Shown: piece by piece, positions 16,479-25,624 of the stretch
Layout: each line of letters begins with the position of its first letter
Numbering within the stretch: position 1 is the first letter of the stretch
Notes under the pieces: model-generated
The model's database searches: none
What the model was told of the DNA's origin: nothing
What the model saw: the letters and a program-made list of their open reading frames with translations, nothing else
NCBI RefSeq assembly: GCF_036181745.1
Contig: NZ_CP108080.1
Location: forward strand, 6,141,501-6,205,500
Direction: 5' to 3'
Origin: Streptomyces sp. NBC_00259
Lineage (GTDB): Bacteria > Actinomycetota > Actinomycetes > Streptomycetales > Streptomycetaceae
Length of the DNA: 64,000 bases
Program-made: the position numbers and the translations under genes

Positions 16479-18356
16479 GTGAGTCCCCAACGGCCGGCAG
16501 TCGCGCCCGGCAAGCGCGCCCGTGACTCGGTCGGGCCGTCCGCAACCGGCGCCGCGGCCCGGTCGCTGCTGACCGGTGGGGCAGGAGCGTTTCCCGGCCG
16601 GGCCGCGGCCCTCGTCGCGACGAGCCTGCTGTCGGCGGCCGCCGCCGTCGCCCTGCCCGCCCTGCTCGGGCGCTCACTGGACCTCGTTCTCGCCGGCGCC
16701 GCGGACGCCGGACCGTGGCTGGCGCTGTGCGCGGCACTCGTCGTCGCGGACATCGCGTGCGACGCGGCCTGCGCCCACCTCGCCGGCACACTCACCGCAC
16801 ACTCCGCCGCGCGAACCCGACGCCGCGCCCTTGGCCATCTGCTCGCCGCCGGGCCGAGGGCGGCGGGACGGTTCACCCCCGGCGATCTCGTGACCCGGCT
16901 GACGGCGAACGTAACAGAGGCCGCCGCGGCACCCGCGATCGCCGCGGCAGCCGTACCGGCCGTCGTCCTGCCGGTCGGCGCACTGGTCGCGCTCGCCCTG
17001 ACCGACCTGTGGACGGCCGCGGTCTTCGTGGCCGGCGCTCCGCTGCTGGTGCTGCTCGTGCGCGCATTCGCCCGCAACACCTCCGCCGGGGTGGCCGAGT
17101 ACCAACAGGTCCAGGGGACCATCGCCGCCCGCCTGGTCGAGGCACTCGAAGGAGCCCGCACCGTCGCCGCCGCCGGGACCACGGAGCGGGAACGCGCACG
17201 GATCCTGGCGCCCCTGCCCGAACTGGCCGCCCAGGGACGGCTCATGTGGCACGTGTACGGCCGCGCCGTCGCCCGGGGCGCGGTGCTGCTGCCTCTGCTG
17301 GAGACCGGCGTGCTCGCGGTCGGCGGGCTGCGGGTGGCGGCAGGGGACATGAGCGTGGGTGAGCTGCTGGCGGCGCTCCGCTACGCGGCCCTGGCCGCGG
17401 GCCTGGGTGCCGTCGTCGGACAGTTGTCGGGTCTGCTGCGCAGCCGGGCCGCAGCGGGGCGTGCCGCCGAGGCGCTGGCCGCACCCGTCGTGGCGTACGG
17501 CCGGCGCGGGCTGCCCGGTGACGGGTGCGGCCGGCTGGAGTTCCGCGACGTGTCGGTGGTGCGCGACGGCCGACCCGTGCTCCGGGGCGTCGGCCTGGTC
17601 GTGCCCGGCGGTGCCACCCTGGCCCTGGTGGGCCGGTCCGGCTCGGGCAAGACGGCCCTGGCACAGCTGCCCGGACGGCTGGCCGACCCCGACACCGGCA
17701 CCGTCCTTCTGGACGGCGTCCCCGTTGCGGAGATCGAACGCGAGGTCCTGCGCCGGGAGGTGGGATACGCCTTCGAGCGGCCCGCGCTGTTCGGCACGAC
17801 TGTGCGGGACTCCATCGCCTTCGGACCGTACGCACCACCCCTGGCCGAGGTGAGCGCCGCTGCTCGGGCGGCGGAGGCGGACGCCTTCGTGCGGCGGCTG
17901 CCGGACGGCTACGGCACGCAGCTGAAGCGCGCGCCGCTGTCCGGCGGGGAGGCGCAACGACTCGGCCTCGCACGGGCCTTCGCCCATGCCGGACGGCTGC
18001 TCGTCCTCGACGACGCCACGTCGAGTCTGGACAGCGTCACCGAACGCCAGGTCGCGCGGGCCCTCCTGCACCAGGTCCGGCCCGGCACCCGCCTCGTCGT
18101 CGCCCACCGGGCCTCCTCGGCGGCGCGGGCCGACCTCGTCGCCTGGCTCGACGACGGCCGGATCCGGGCGGTCGGTCCGCATGCCGCGCTGTGGGCGCTG
18201 CCCGAGTACCGTGCCGTGTTCGCCGCGGACGACGATCCGGCCCACGTACCGGACTGTGTGCGGCCGCACGCCGCCGCGGACGACGGGCGGGCGGGCGGCG
18301 AGGGGACGCCGGGTGAACCGGTGCGGGGCCACGGGCCGGCGGGCGGGACTCCGTGA
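16479..18356 (+). CDS. ramA: ABC transporter RamA-type, fused membrane and ATPase domains
   Basis: 625 residues from a GTG with GAGGGAG upstream. The membrane domain (about 40-330) has about six helices. The ATPase domain has Walker A VGRSGSGKT (Lys391), signature LSGGEAQRLGLA, Walker B LLVLDDATSSLD (Asp511-Asp512) and the H-loop VVAHRASS. With the next gene it should form the heterodimeric exporter for the matured SapB-like peptide; there is no C39 peptidase domain, so the leader must be removed by another protease. The stop codon overlaps the ramB GTG. Confidence 0.9.
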   Translation: MSPQRPAVAPGKRARDSVGPSATGAAARSLLTGGAGAFPGRAAALVATSLLSAAAAVALPALLGRSLDLVLAGAADAGPWLALCAALVVADIACDAACAHLAGTLTAHSAARTRRRALGHLLAAGPRAAGRFTPGDLVTRLTANVTEAAAAPAIAAAAVPAVVLPVGALVALALTDLWTAAVFVAGAPLLVLLVRAFARNTSAGVAEYQQVQGTIAARLVEALEGARTVAAAGTTERERARILAPLPELAAQGRLMWHVYGRAVARGAVLLPLLETGVLAVGGLRVAAGDMSVGELLAALRYAALAAGLGAVVGQLSGLLRSRAAAGRAAEALAAPVVAYGRRGLPGDGCGRLEFRDVSVVRDGRPVLRGVGLVVPGGATLALVGRSGSGKTALAQLPGRLADPDTGTVLLDGVPVAEIEREVLRREVGYAFERPALFGTTVRDSIAFGPYAPPLAEVSAAARAAEADAFVRRLPDGYGTQLKRAPLSGGEAQRLGLARAFAHAGRLLVLDDATSSLDSVTERQVARALLHQVRPGTRLVVAHRASSAARADLVAWLDDGRIRAVGPHAALWALPEYRAVFAADDDPAHVPDCVRPHAAADDGRAGGEGTPGEPVRGHGPAGGTP

Positions 18357-20434
18357 CGGCCGCAGGACGAGCGCAAACGACGGCAGGACGGGCGCAATCG
18401 ACCGCAGGGCGGGCTCAGACGACCGCAGGGCGGGCTCAAGCGGCCACGGGCGGTGCGCTGCGGCCCGGGGCGGGAGGCACTCCGCCGCACGACCACCCCC
18501 CGCTGCCCCCGGCCGACGGGCCCGTTCGGGGGGCACTGCGCAGGACGCTGCCGCAGGCGGTCCCGTTCCTCGCCCGGCGCCGAGGCGTGCTCCTGCGCCT
18601 CGGCGGCTGGTCGCTGCTGGAGTCCGCGCAGACCTTCCTCGGCGGATACGGTGTGGCCGCGGCGCTCGACCGTGGGTTCCTCGCCGGGCAGCCCGTCGTG
18701 GGGCTCGGCTGGCTGGCCGTGGCCGCTGCGGCGGTCGTCGCCGGGGGGGCCGCCACGCACAGGGTGTTCCACCGCCTCGCCGACCTGGTGGAGCCGTTGC
18801 GCGACGGCCTCGTCCGCAGGGTCGTCGGCTCGGCGCTGTCCTCCGCGGTGGCAGGACGGGGAGGGCGCACCGGCCATGCGGCGCTCTCGCGGCTGACGCA
18901 TCAGACGGAGGCGGCACGGGACGGGTTCGCGGGGCTGGTGATGGTGACCAGGTCCTTCGTCTTCACGACCGCGGGGGTCGTGGTGGGCCTCGCGACACTG
19001 GCTCCGGCCCTGCTGCTGGTCGTCCTGCCGCCCCTTGCCGCCGGGCTCGTCCTCTTCATCGCAGCCCTGCGCCCGATGGCGGCGCGGCAGCAGGACTTCC
19101 TGCGTACCGACGAGGAACTCGCCGCCCGGATCGGCTCCGACGTCGCCGGGCTCCGGGACATCGTCGCCTGCGGTGCCGAGGCGCGCGCCGCGGACGCGGC
19201 AGGCGAACTGATCGACGCGCAGACCCGGGCTGCCCGGGCACTGGCCCGGTGGGCCGCCGTGCGGACGCTCGCCCTCGGGCTCGCCGGGCAGGCGCCCGTC
19301 GTCCTGCTGCTGGCCGCCGCGCCGTGGCTGCAGGCCCGCGGGGTCACGGCCGGGGAACTGCTGGGCGCGCTCACGTACCTGACGCAGGCGCTGCTGCCGG
19401 CCCTGAACACCCTGATGACGGGTCTGGGCACGGCCGGCACCCGGCTGCTGGTGATCCTCGACCGACTCACCGGCCCCGACGAGCCCCCGGCGCCGGGCTC
19501 TTCCACGGCCCCGGCGGTGCGGGCCGTGGAGCAGGACGCGGCGGCAGGGGCCGTGGAGCCGGACGCGGCGGCCTCGGCTCCGGCCCCGGCCCCGGACTCG
19601 GGTCCGAGGTCACGCGGCGCGGTCACGGCCCCTGCCGGCGCTCGCCCTCGCACTCCGGGGCCCCGGCAGCCGGCGCCGCAGCAGGGGACGCCCGCGGAGC
19701 CCGACGCAGCCGCGCCGAGCCTGGAACTGCGGTCCCTGTCCTTCTCCTACGGGCCGGGCGCCACGCCCGTGATCGACTGTCTCGACCTCCTGGTGGAACC
19801 GGGTGAGCACCTGGCCGTGGTCGGACCGAGCGGTATCGGCAAGTCCACCCTGTTCGGGCTGGTCGCCGGGCTGCTCGAGCCGGACCGTGGGACGTTGCTG
19901 ATCGGCGGCGCGCCCGTGCACCGGCCCGACCGGGACCCGTCCGCGGCCCGCCGGGCCCTGATCCCCCAGGAGGCCTACGTGTTCGGGGGCAGCCTTCGGG
20001 ACAACCTGCTGTACCTGTGCCCGGGCGGGGTACCGACGCCTGACGTGGAGGCCGCGGTACGTGCCGTCGGCCTCGATGGCGTGGTGCGCGGGCTCGGGGG
20101 GCTGGACGCCCGGATCGACCCCGCGGCCCTGTCCCAGGGGGAACGCCAACTCGTCGCCCTGGCACGGGCGTACGTCGCCCCCGCCCGTCTCGTCCTGCTG
20201 GACGAGGCGACCTGCCATCTGGATCCGGCGGCCGAGGCCCGTGCCGAGCGTGCCTTCGCCGACCGGCCGGGAACGCTCCTGGTGATCGCCCACCGGCTCT
20301 CGTCGGCACGGCGGGCGGACCGGGTCCTGGTCCTGGACGGGGTGAGCGCGACGGCCGGACGCCACGAGGAGCTGCTCGAACGTTCCCCGACGTATCGCGA
20401 CCTCGTGGGCCAGTGGCACCCGCAGGCCGGGTGA
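18353..20434 (+). CDS. ramB: ABC transporter RamB-type, fused membrane and ATPase domains
   Basis: 693 residues, starting at a GTG in a GTGA overlap with ramA. Residues 2-29 are four 7-residue repeats (TTAGRAQ type). Membrane helices span about 65-360. A long Pro/Ala-rich linker (about 375-455) separates them from the ATPase domain, which has Walker A VGPSGIGKS (Lys497), signature LSQGERQLVALA, Walker B LVLLDEATCHLD and H-loop VIAHRLSS. It is the second half of the lanthipeptide exporter. The repeat-rich N-terminus and extended linker make it longer than RamA and are probably disordered. Confidence 0.9.
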   Translation: MTAAGRAQTTAGRAQSTAGRAQTTAGRAQAATGGALRPGAGGTPPHDHPPLPPADGPVRGALRRTLPQAVPFLARRRGVLLRLGGWSLLESAQTFLGGYGVAAALDRGFLAGQPVVGLGWLAVAAAAVVAGGAATHRVFHRLADLVEPLRDGLVRRVVGSALSSAVAGRGGRTGHAALSRLTHQTEAARDGFAGLVMVTRSFVFTTAGVVVGLATLAPALLLVVLPPLAAGLVLFIAALRPMAARQQDFLRTDEELAARIGSDVAGLRDIVACGAEARAADAAGELIDAQTRAARALARWAAVRTLALGLAGQAPVVLLLAAAPWLQARGVTAGELLGALTYLTQALLPALNTLMTGLGTAGTRLLVILDRLTGPDEPPAPGSSTAPAVRAVEQDAAAGAVEPDAAASAPAPAPDSGPRSRGAVTAPAGARPRTPGPRQPAPQQGTPAEPDAAAPSLELRSLSFSYGPGATPVIDCLDLLVEPGEHLAVVGPSGIGKSTLFGLVAGLLEPDRGTLLIGGAPVHRPDRDPSAARRALIPQEAYVFGGSLRDNLLYLCPGGVPTPDVEAAVRAVGLDGVVRGLGGLDARIDPAALSQGERQLVALARAYVAPARLVLLDEATCHLDPAAEARAERAFADRPGTLLVIAHRLSSARRADRVLVLDGVSATAGRHEELLERSPTYRDLVGQWHPQAG
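18356..18439 (+). repeat. four 21-bp tandem repeats at the start of ramB
   Basis: Four imperfect units of 21 bp code for TAAGRAQ, TTAGRAQ, STAGRAQ and TTAGRAQ immediately after the start codon. Together with the 57-bp array in ramC this is the second coding minisatellite in the same operon. Confidence 0.9.
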
Positions 20435-20474
20435 CCCGCGGGCGCCGCCCCGCGGGCCCGGCCGCATCCTCCGC

Positions 20475-21080
20475 TCAGACCCACCCGGCGTGCTGCGATA
20501 TCCGTATGGCGTCGACCCGGTTACGGGCCCCGGTCTTACGGGTGATCGTGGACATGTAGTTGCGCACGGTCCCCAGCGACAGGTGCAGGTTGCGCGCGAT
20601 CTCGGCGCTCGTCGACCCTTCCGCGGCCAGCCGCAGAACGCTGAGTTCACGAGGCGTCAGAGGTATGTGCGCGGCCTGAAGGAGACCGAGGGCGAGCGAT
20701 TCGTCGACGAATCGCTCGCCCTCGGCCACCTGCCTGATGCCGTCGAGTAATCGCTGCGGACCCGCGTCCTTGCTGACGTACCCGAGCGCGCCCGCGTCGA
20801 AGGCGCGGCGCAGCAGACCTGGTCTGGTGCCCGTGGCGAGCACGAGCAGTGCCGCGGCCGGACCGGCCACGCGCCGGAGCAGGCCGGTCAGTGTGCCCGG
20901 CACGGCCGCGCCCGGACACTCGACATCCGCGACGCACACGTGCGGCCGCAGGGAATCGGCCTGTCCGACGGCCGCCCGCCACGACGATCCGCTCACCTCC
21001 AGGTCCTCCTCCCTCCGCAGCAACATCGTCAGCGCGGATCGCATCAGACAGCCGTCGTGCACCAGCAGCACCCGAATCAC
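20475..21080 (-). CDS. ramR: RamR/AmfR-type orphan response regulator
   Basis: 201 residues. The receiver keeps Asp9, the phospho-acceptor position Asp52 (VADVECPG) and Lys in VSKDAG, but the usual acidic pair has His8-Asp9 and the acceptor loop is atypical, as in RamR regulators that have no cognate kinase. A LuxR HTH fills the C-terminus (STSAEIARNLHLSLGTVRNY). It is convergent with ramB and should activate the ramC promoter. Leu111 is a TTA codon (20748-20750), so translation should need the bldA tRNA. Confidence 0.9.
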   Translation of the reverse strand: MIRVLLVHDGCLMRSALTMLLRREEDLEVSGSSWRAAVGQADSLRPHVCVADVECPGAAVPGTLTGLLRRVAGPAAALLVLATGTRPGLLRRAFDAGALGYVSKDAGPQRLLDGIRQVAEGERFVDESLALGLLQAAHIPLTPRELSVLRLAAEGSTSAEIARNLHLSLGTVRNYMSTITRKTGARNRVDAIRISQHAGWV

Positions 21081-21437
21081 GCTCTCTTGCCCCCCTCAAC
21101 TGCCCCACCGCTCAACGTGATCGGTCGGACACCAACGGTCAGTACGTACAGCCGGTGCCCGCATTCGGGACAGGTAGTCGCGCCCACCGAGGCACGGGAG
21201 CGCTCGCCCCATGCGGGAGTGCGCCCCGTGCGCGCCGGAGCGCGTTGAGCGCACACCCAGGCGCACAAGGGGCGGTCACCGGGACGTCATCCATGCCGCC
21301 GGCCCCGACACGGCTGCCCTCAAGGCTGCCGTGCCCGGGGAAGACCGAGGCCCTGTCACCCTCCGCGAAGGGTTTCAGGGCCTCGTTCGCGTGCCGCAGT
21401 GATCTCGGTTCGTCCTGCCGTCTAGATGTCGCGGAAG
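21081..21437. other. intergenic region between ramR and the IS3 element
   Basis: 357 bases without a supported gene. It includes the ramR promoter on the minus strand. A stem-loop with arms CGAGGCCCTG (21346-21355) and CAGGGCCTCG (21376-21385), extended by an inner ACCCT/AGGGT pairing, looks like a terminator of something now displaced by the insertion. Confidence 0.5.
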
Positions 21438-21470
21438 TGAAGTTTCCCCGTGATGTTGGACACTCGATGC

Positions 21471-22364
21471 TTACGCCGCGAGGGCGTGTCCTTGCTCGTG
21501 TCGTTGCCGGATCTCCAGCGGGGTGAGGTAGCCCCAGACCGGATGCTTCCGCAGCCGCTGTCGGTTGTAGAAGGTCTCGATGAAGGCGAAGATCTCTGCT
21601 CGGGCACTCGCCCGGTCCGGCCAGCAGCGGGTGCCGATCTCTGCTTTCAGCAGTGCGAAGAACGACTCGGCGGCGGCGTTGTCGAAGCACGAGCCGGTGC
21701 GTCCCATGCTCTGCCGTAGCCCCAACCGGCCGATCTCGCGACGGAGTTCGTCGGATGTGTACTCGCTGCCGCGGTCGGAATGTGCGATGCAGCCGGGCTG
21801 GAGCCGGCTGCGTCCGGCCGCCATGACGAGGGCGTCGACGACCAGGGAGGCGCGGTGGTGATCGGCCATGGAGTAGCCAACGATCTCGCGGGTCGCCAGA
21901 TCGAGCCAGGTTGCCAGGGAGAGCCACCCCTCGTCGGTGGGGATGAAGGTGATGTCGCCGACGAGCTTCATCCCGGGTGCCGGGGCGGTGAAGTCCCGAA
22001 CCATCAGGTCCGGTGCGGGCACGGCCCTCTTGGACGGGCGGGTCAGCGACCTGCGCCTGCGACGGGTCACGCCGGCGATGCCGCGCTCGCGCATGACGCG
22101 CTCGATGCGCTTGCGGTTGATGCGGTGCCCGAGCCGACGTAGCTCAGCATGGATGCGCGGCACTCCGTAGGCGCCGCGGGAGGCGAGGTGCAGCACGGTG
22201 ATCTCATGCGCCAGGGCGTCGTCAGCGGCCTTCCTCGCCCGCCGGGTCTTCTCACCGGCCAGCCACGTGTAGAACGAGGAGCGGGCCACCTTCAGCAGCC
22301 GGCACAGGAGAGCGACGCCGTGGGTGGTCTTCTCCGCCTCGATGAACGCGTACGCCTCGCTCAT
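21471..22364 (-). CDS. IS3-family transposase OrfB, DDE integrase core
   Basis: 297 residues from an ATG in an ATGA overlap with OrfA, with AAGGAG upstream, so coupled re-initiation is possible besides frameshifting. An HTH_21-type region (RGAYGVPRIHAELRRLG) precedes the rve core, whose catalytic Asp, Asp and Glu are in LVGDITFIPT, HSDRGSEYTS and NAAAESFFALLK. The C-terminal TFYNRQRLRKHPVWGYLTP is typical of the family. Confidence 0.93.
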   Translation of the reverse strand: MSEAYAFIEAEKTTHGVALLCRLLKVARSSFYTWLAGEKTRRARKAADDALAHEITVLHLASRGAYGVPRIHAELRRLGHRINRKRIERVMRERGIAGVTRRRRRSLTRPSKRAVPAPDLMVRDFTAPAPGMKLVGDITFIPTDEGWLSLATWLDLATREIVGYSMADHHRASLVVDALVMAAGRSRLQPGCIAHSDRGSEYTSDELRREIGRLGLRQSMGRTGSCFDNAAAESFFALLKAEIGTRCWPDRASARAEIFAFIETFYNRQRLRKHPVWGYLTPLEIRQRHEQGHALAA

Positions 22365-22666
22365 CGATCGCTCTCCTTCGCGAAGAAGACCGCCGCTTTT
22401 CGCAGCACCTCGATCGTCTCCGCCTGCTCGGCGGCCAACCTCCGCAGTCGGCGCAGCTCTTCGCGCTCCGCCGTCGTCAGCTCTCCCGGCGCCCCGTTCC
22501 CGCGGTCGACCGCATCCTGCTTGACCCAGTTCCGCAGTCCCTCGGCGCTGACCCCGAGCTCCCGGGACACCTCTGTGACGGTCCTCCCGGAGGAGTGCAC
22601 GAGCGCGACCGCGTCCCGTTTGAATTCCTCCGTGTACCGCCTGCTGCGGTTGCTCTTGCTTCCCAC
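22361..22666 (-). CDS. IS3-family transposase OrfA, HTH
   Basis: 101 residues. The HTH_Tnp_1 domain (YTEEFKRDAVALVHSSGR and ELGVSAEGLRNWVKQ) binds the inverted repeats, and a C-terminal leucine-rich coiled coil (EELRRLRRLAAEQAETIEVL) is the OrfA/OrfAB multimerisation region. The gene starts about 40 bp inside the right end of the element. Confidence 0.92.
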   Translation of the reverse strand: MGSKSNRSRRYTEEFKRDAVALVHSSGRTVTEVSRELGVSAEGLRNWVKQDAVDRGNGAPGELTTAEREELRRLRRLAAEQAETIEVLRKAAVFFAKESDR

Positions 22667-22733
22667 CTGGCACTACTTCCTCTGGAACCTCACGTCCCAG
22701 TCTCCAGGTGTCCGCGATCAAGGGGAAGCTTCA

Positions 22734-23077
22734 ACCAGCCCCGCCGACTGGATCGGTTTCCGATGACGCGCCATGTGGAGTGCGTGGCGATCCTTGAACC
22801 GGCCGCGAAGGGATCCTGACCTGCGAGTTCTTCTGTGCGCCATGCGCGGTGTGGGCCTTACGGGCGATGTCTTGACGCTCGTTCTGATCGGGCGTCACCT
22901 CGCTGCCGGCGCTGGTCACGGGTCCCGGGCGTGACTCGGCATCTCGAAGATCAGCCGCTGGCCGTTCTTTCATCAGGACTTCCGGTTTACCGGGGTCCGG
23001 TAGTGGGGCCTTCCCTTGGGGACGATGGGGGGCGCGCCGGATGGGCAGGACGTCCGTCGGTGGCGGAACCTTGCCGT
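22734..23077 (+). other. intergenic region between IS3 and the esterase gene
   Basis: 344 bases with no supported gene, palindrome or RNA. It should hold the esterase promoter on the plus strand. Ribosome-site complementarity directly before the ATG is weak (GGCGGAA). Confidence 0.4.
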
Positions 23078-24406
23078 ATGACACGCCATCGGACGGCACT
23101 CATCCTGGTACTGCTGCTCTGTGCGGGGGCCCTGGTCGCTGCCGCATTCTCACCGACCGAGCAGCGAGCTCTTCCGGCTGTGGACGCCGCCGCCCGCCCG
23201 CTGCGCACGACCGAGCCGCACGGTGACCTGAACGACCTGCGGCCTTTCGGCCAAATGGTGGGCAACGCACAGGTGGTGGGGATGGGGGAGGCGACTCACA
23301 GCTCGCATGAATTCTTCACGATGAAACATCGCGTCCTGCGTTATCTGGTCGAGAACAAGGGCTTCCGGGCCTTCGCGCTGGAGACGAGCTGGAGCAGCGG
23401 TCTGCGCATCGACGAATATCTGCAGACCGGCGAGGGTGATCCGAAACAGATCATGCGGGAGGAATTTCAGGACGCCTACGCGTGGTGGAACACTCGGGAG
23501 TATCTGGCGCTGATCGAGTGGATGCGCGCGTACAACGTCCGCCACCCTCATGACCGGTTGCGCTTCGTGGGTGACGATTTCGCTTTCGCCGGGCCGGAAC
23601 TCTACGACAAGGTGCTTACGTATGTGGCCCAGGCCGCCCCGGCGCTGCTGCCCCGCTTCACCGAGCTGTACCGGGGGCTGCGGCCGACCACGACAACCGG
23701 CACGTATATGAAGCAGTACCTTACCCGCCCGCTGGCCGAACGCCGGAGCATGGCGACGAGGACCGAACGCGCCCTGGACCTGCTCAAACGCCATCCGGCG
23801 AGTACCCAGGCGCGGAAGGGAGCCTACGCCTGGGCCGTGCAGCATGCGACCGCCATCGCTCAGACCGCCCGAGGCTACGCATTCGACTTCGAGGACCAGG
23901 AACAGGCCAAGGCGTCCATGCGTTTCCGCGACCAGCTAATGGCGGAGAACATTGCCTGGTGGCATGCGCACACGGGGCAGAAGATCCTGCTGTCGGCCCA
24001 CAACGCCCACGTCTCCTACCGGACCTCCGATCCGCGCTATCCCAAAATGCAAGGCGCCTTCCTGCGCGACCAGTTCGGCAAGGGTTACGTGAGTGTCGGC
24101 TCGACCTTCGGCCGAGGCTCGTTCAATGCGACCGGTCCCGGCAAGAAAACGCGTGTCCACACGCTGGGGCCTGCCGATCGAGGGAGCACGGAGCACCTCC
24201 TCGACCAGGTGAGCCCTCGCGACTTCGCCATGGACCTGCGTACGGTGCCCAAGGCCGCACGCGCATGGCTGGCCGCCGACCGCCCCACTAGGAGCATCGG
24301 TACTTCCTATCCCGAGCCGGTGCACCGCATCGCGCAGGCGAGGTCGCACGACATTCTCATCCACCTGCATCGGGTCAGTCCCGCCCGGCTATTGGCGGTT
24401 CCGTAG
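23078..24406 (+). CDS. secreted erythromycin esterase family protein
   Basis: 442 residues beginning with a signal peptide (TRHRTALILVLLLCAGALVAAA). Ere-family features follow: GMGEATHSSHEFF with the conserved Glu and His, FRAFALE, RFVGDDF, and LLSAHNAHVS with the second conserved His. Some family members hydrolyse macrolide lactones, but many are of unknown substrate, and a secreted form need not be a resistance enzyme. It ends tail-to-tail with the aminotransferase gene, overlapping it by 18 bp. Its link to the neighbouring biosynthetic block is uncertain. Confidence 0.8.
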   Translation: MTRHRTALILVLLLCAGALVAAAFSPTEQRALPAVDAAARPLRTTEPHGDLNDLRPFGQMVGNAQVVGMGEATHSSHEFFTMKHRVLRYLVENKGFRAFALETSWSSGLRIDEYLQTGEGDPKQIMREEFQDAYAWWNTREYLALIEWMRAYNVRHPHDRLRFVGDDFAFAGPELYDKVLTYVAQAAPALLPRFTELYRGLRPTTTTGTYMKQYLTRPLAERRSMATRTERALDLLKRHPASTQARKGAYAWAVQHATAIAQTARGYAFDFEDQEQAKASMRFRDQLMAENIAWWHAHTGQKILLSAHNAHVSYRTSDPRYPKMQGAFLRDQFGKGYVSVGSTFGRGSFNATGPGKKTRVHTLGPADRGSTEHLLDQVSPRDFAMDLRTVPKAARAWLAADRPTRSIGTSYPEPVHRIAQARSHDILIHLHRVSPARLLAVP

Positions 24407-25624
24407 CAGCGCCCCCGGTCCCGGCTCCCGCTCCCGATACCGGAAGATCTGGGCGAGCCTCTTCATGCCCTGCTCGATCTGTGCCGGACCATGTCCGGCG
24501 AAGGACATTCGCAGCGTCGCCGGGTCGGCCTGTCCCGCGAAGAACGGGGCGCCCGGAACATAGGCGACGTCATGGGCAATGGCCTCGGACAGCAGGGCGA
24601 TCGCGTCGTAGCCGTCGGGCAGCCGGACCCAGATGAACATTCCCCCGTCGGGCCTGCTCCACGTGCTGCCGGAAGGCAGCGTGTGCGCGAGGGCGTCTAG
24701 CATCGCATCACAGCGTTCCCGGTAGGTGTACGAGGCCCGCACCAGGCGCGCGTCGAGGTCGTGTTCCCGCAGGTAGTGCGCGGCGGCCGCCTGGTCGACC
24801 GTGGACGTGTGCAGATCGAGGGCCTGCTTGGCCAACGTGCACACGCCACGCAGCGCCGCCGGGGCGCGCAGCCACCCCAGCCGCATGCCAGGAGACAGGA
24901 TCTTGGACAGGCTCCCCAGTAGCACGGTGCGGTCCCTGGCGTCGTCCAACGACGCGATCCACGGCACATGCTCGCCGCGGAACCGCAGTTCGCCGTAAGG
25001 GTCGTCCTCGGCGATCCACAGCCCCCGTTCGGCCGCGATGCGCGCCACCGACCGGCGACGCTCGAGGGGCAGCGTGTGGCCGGTGGGGTTCTGGAAAGTG
25101 GGGACCAGGTACAGCAGTTTGGGACGTTCCTCGGCCATGATCCGCGCCAGGGCCTCGACATCGATTCCCTGGTCGTCGGTCGGCACCGGGACCACTCGCG
25201 CGCCCGCGTAGGTGAAGCACTGGAGAGCCGCCAGATAGGTGGGGTTCTCGACCACCACCGTGTCTCCGGGTTCGAGCAGGGCGGTCGCCAGTAGCGCCAG
25301 TGCCTGTTGTGACCCGGTCGTCACCAGCAGGTCCTCCGCGCGGGAGGGTAGCTGTCGGGCGGACAGCCGGGCCGCGACGGCCTCGCGCAGCCGAGGGTCG
25401 CCTTCCGTGGTCGAGTACTGGAGGACGCGATGCGGGGATTCGGTCAGCACGTGGTCGTAGGCCGCGCGGATTCCCTCGACATCGAGCAGTTCCGAGGCGG
25501 GCAGGCCGCCGGCGAAGGAGATCACCTCGGGCCGGGCCGTCAGGGCGAGTGCCTCCCGGATGACGGAGCCCCCGGCCGAGGCGGCCCGGGCGGCGAACCC
25601 GGGAGGAGCGATGCGGGTGTTCAT
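24389..25624 (-). CDS. PLP-dependent class I/II aminotransferase (2-aminoadipate/aromatic type)
   Basis: 411 residues, fold-type I. Key residues are Asp207 and Tyr210 in EDDPYGEL, the PLP lysine Lys241 in GSLSKILSPGMRLGW, and FQNPTGHTLPLERR. The sequence resembles the LysN/MocR-aminotransferase branch that uses long or aromatic 2-oxo acids. It is last in a four-gene operon, its ATG overlapping the dehydrogenase stop (ATGA), so it should convert the chain-elongated 2-oxo acid to the amino acid. If phenylpyruvate is the starter, the product would be homophenylalanine; this is inference. Confidence 0.85.
   Translation of the reverse strand: MNTRIAPPGFAARAASAGGSVIREALALTARPEVISFAGGLPASELLDVEGIRAAYDHVLTESPHRVLQYSTTEGDPRLREAVAARLSARQLPSRAEDLLVTTGSQQALALLATALLEPGDTVVVENPTYLAALQCFTYAGARVVPVPTDDQGIDVEALARIMAEERPKLLYLVPTFQNPTGHTLPLERRRSVARIAAERGLWIAEDDPYGELRFRGEHVPWIASLDDARDRTVLLGSLSKILSPGMRLGWLRAPAALRGVCTLAKQALDLHTSTVDQAAAAHYLREHDLDARLVRASYTYRERCDAMLDALAHTLPSGSTWSRPDGGMFIWVRLPDGYDAIALLSEAIAHDVAYVPGAPFFAGQADPATLRMSFAGHGPAQIEQGMKRLAQIFRYREREPGPGALLRNRQ

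Larger units (their letters stand above)
21438..22733 (-). mobile_element. IS3-family insertion sequence, 1296 bp
   Basis: Terminal inverted repeats of 26 bp are at 21438-21463 and 22708-22733. Both ends begin TGAAG, differ at five positions, and share the inner GGACAC. The element ends 5'-TG...CA-3' as expected for IS3. It encodes OrfA and OrfB on the minus strand with a stop/start overlap. No target duplication is obvious: the three flanking bases are AAG on the left and ACC on the right. Both genes look intact, so it may be active. Confidence 0.9.

Noticed and set aside
21438..22733. Target-site duplication of the IS3 element
   Set aside because: Bases next to the 26-bp ends do not match, so none is claimed; it may have been lost by later change or recombination.
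23078..24406. Macrolide self-resistance gene
   Set aside because: The family assignment holds, but the protein has a signal peptide and no polyketide genes are nearby, so a resistance role is not supported.
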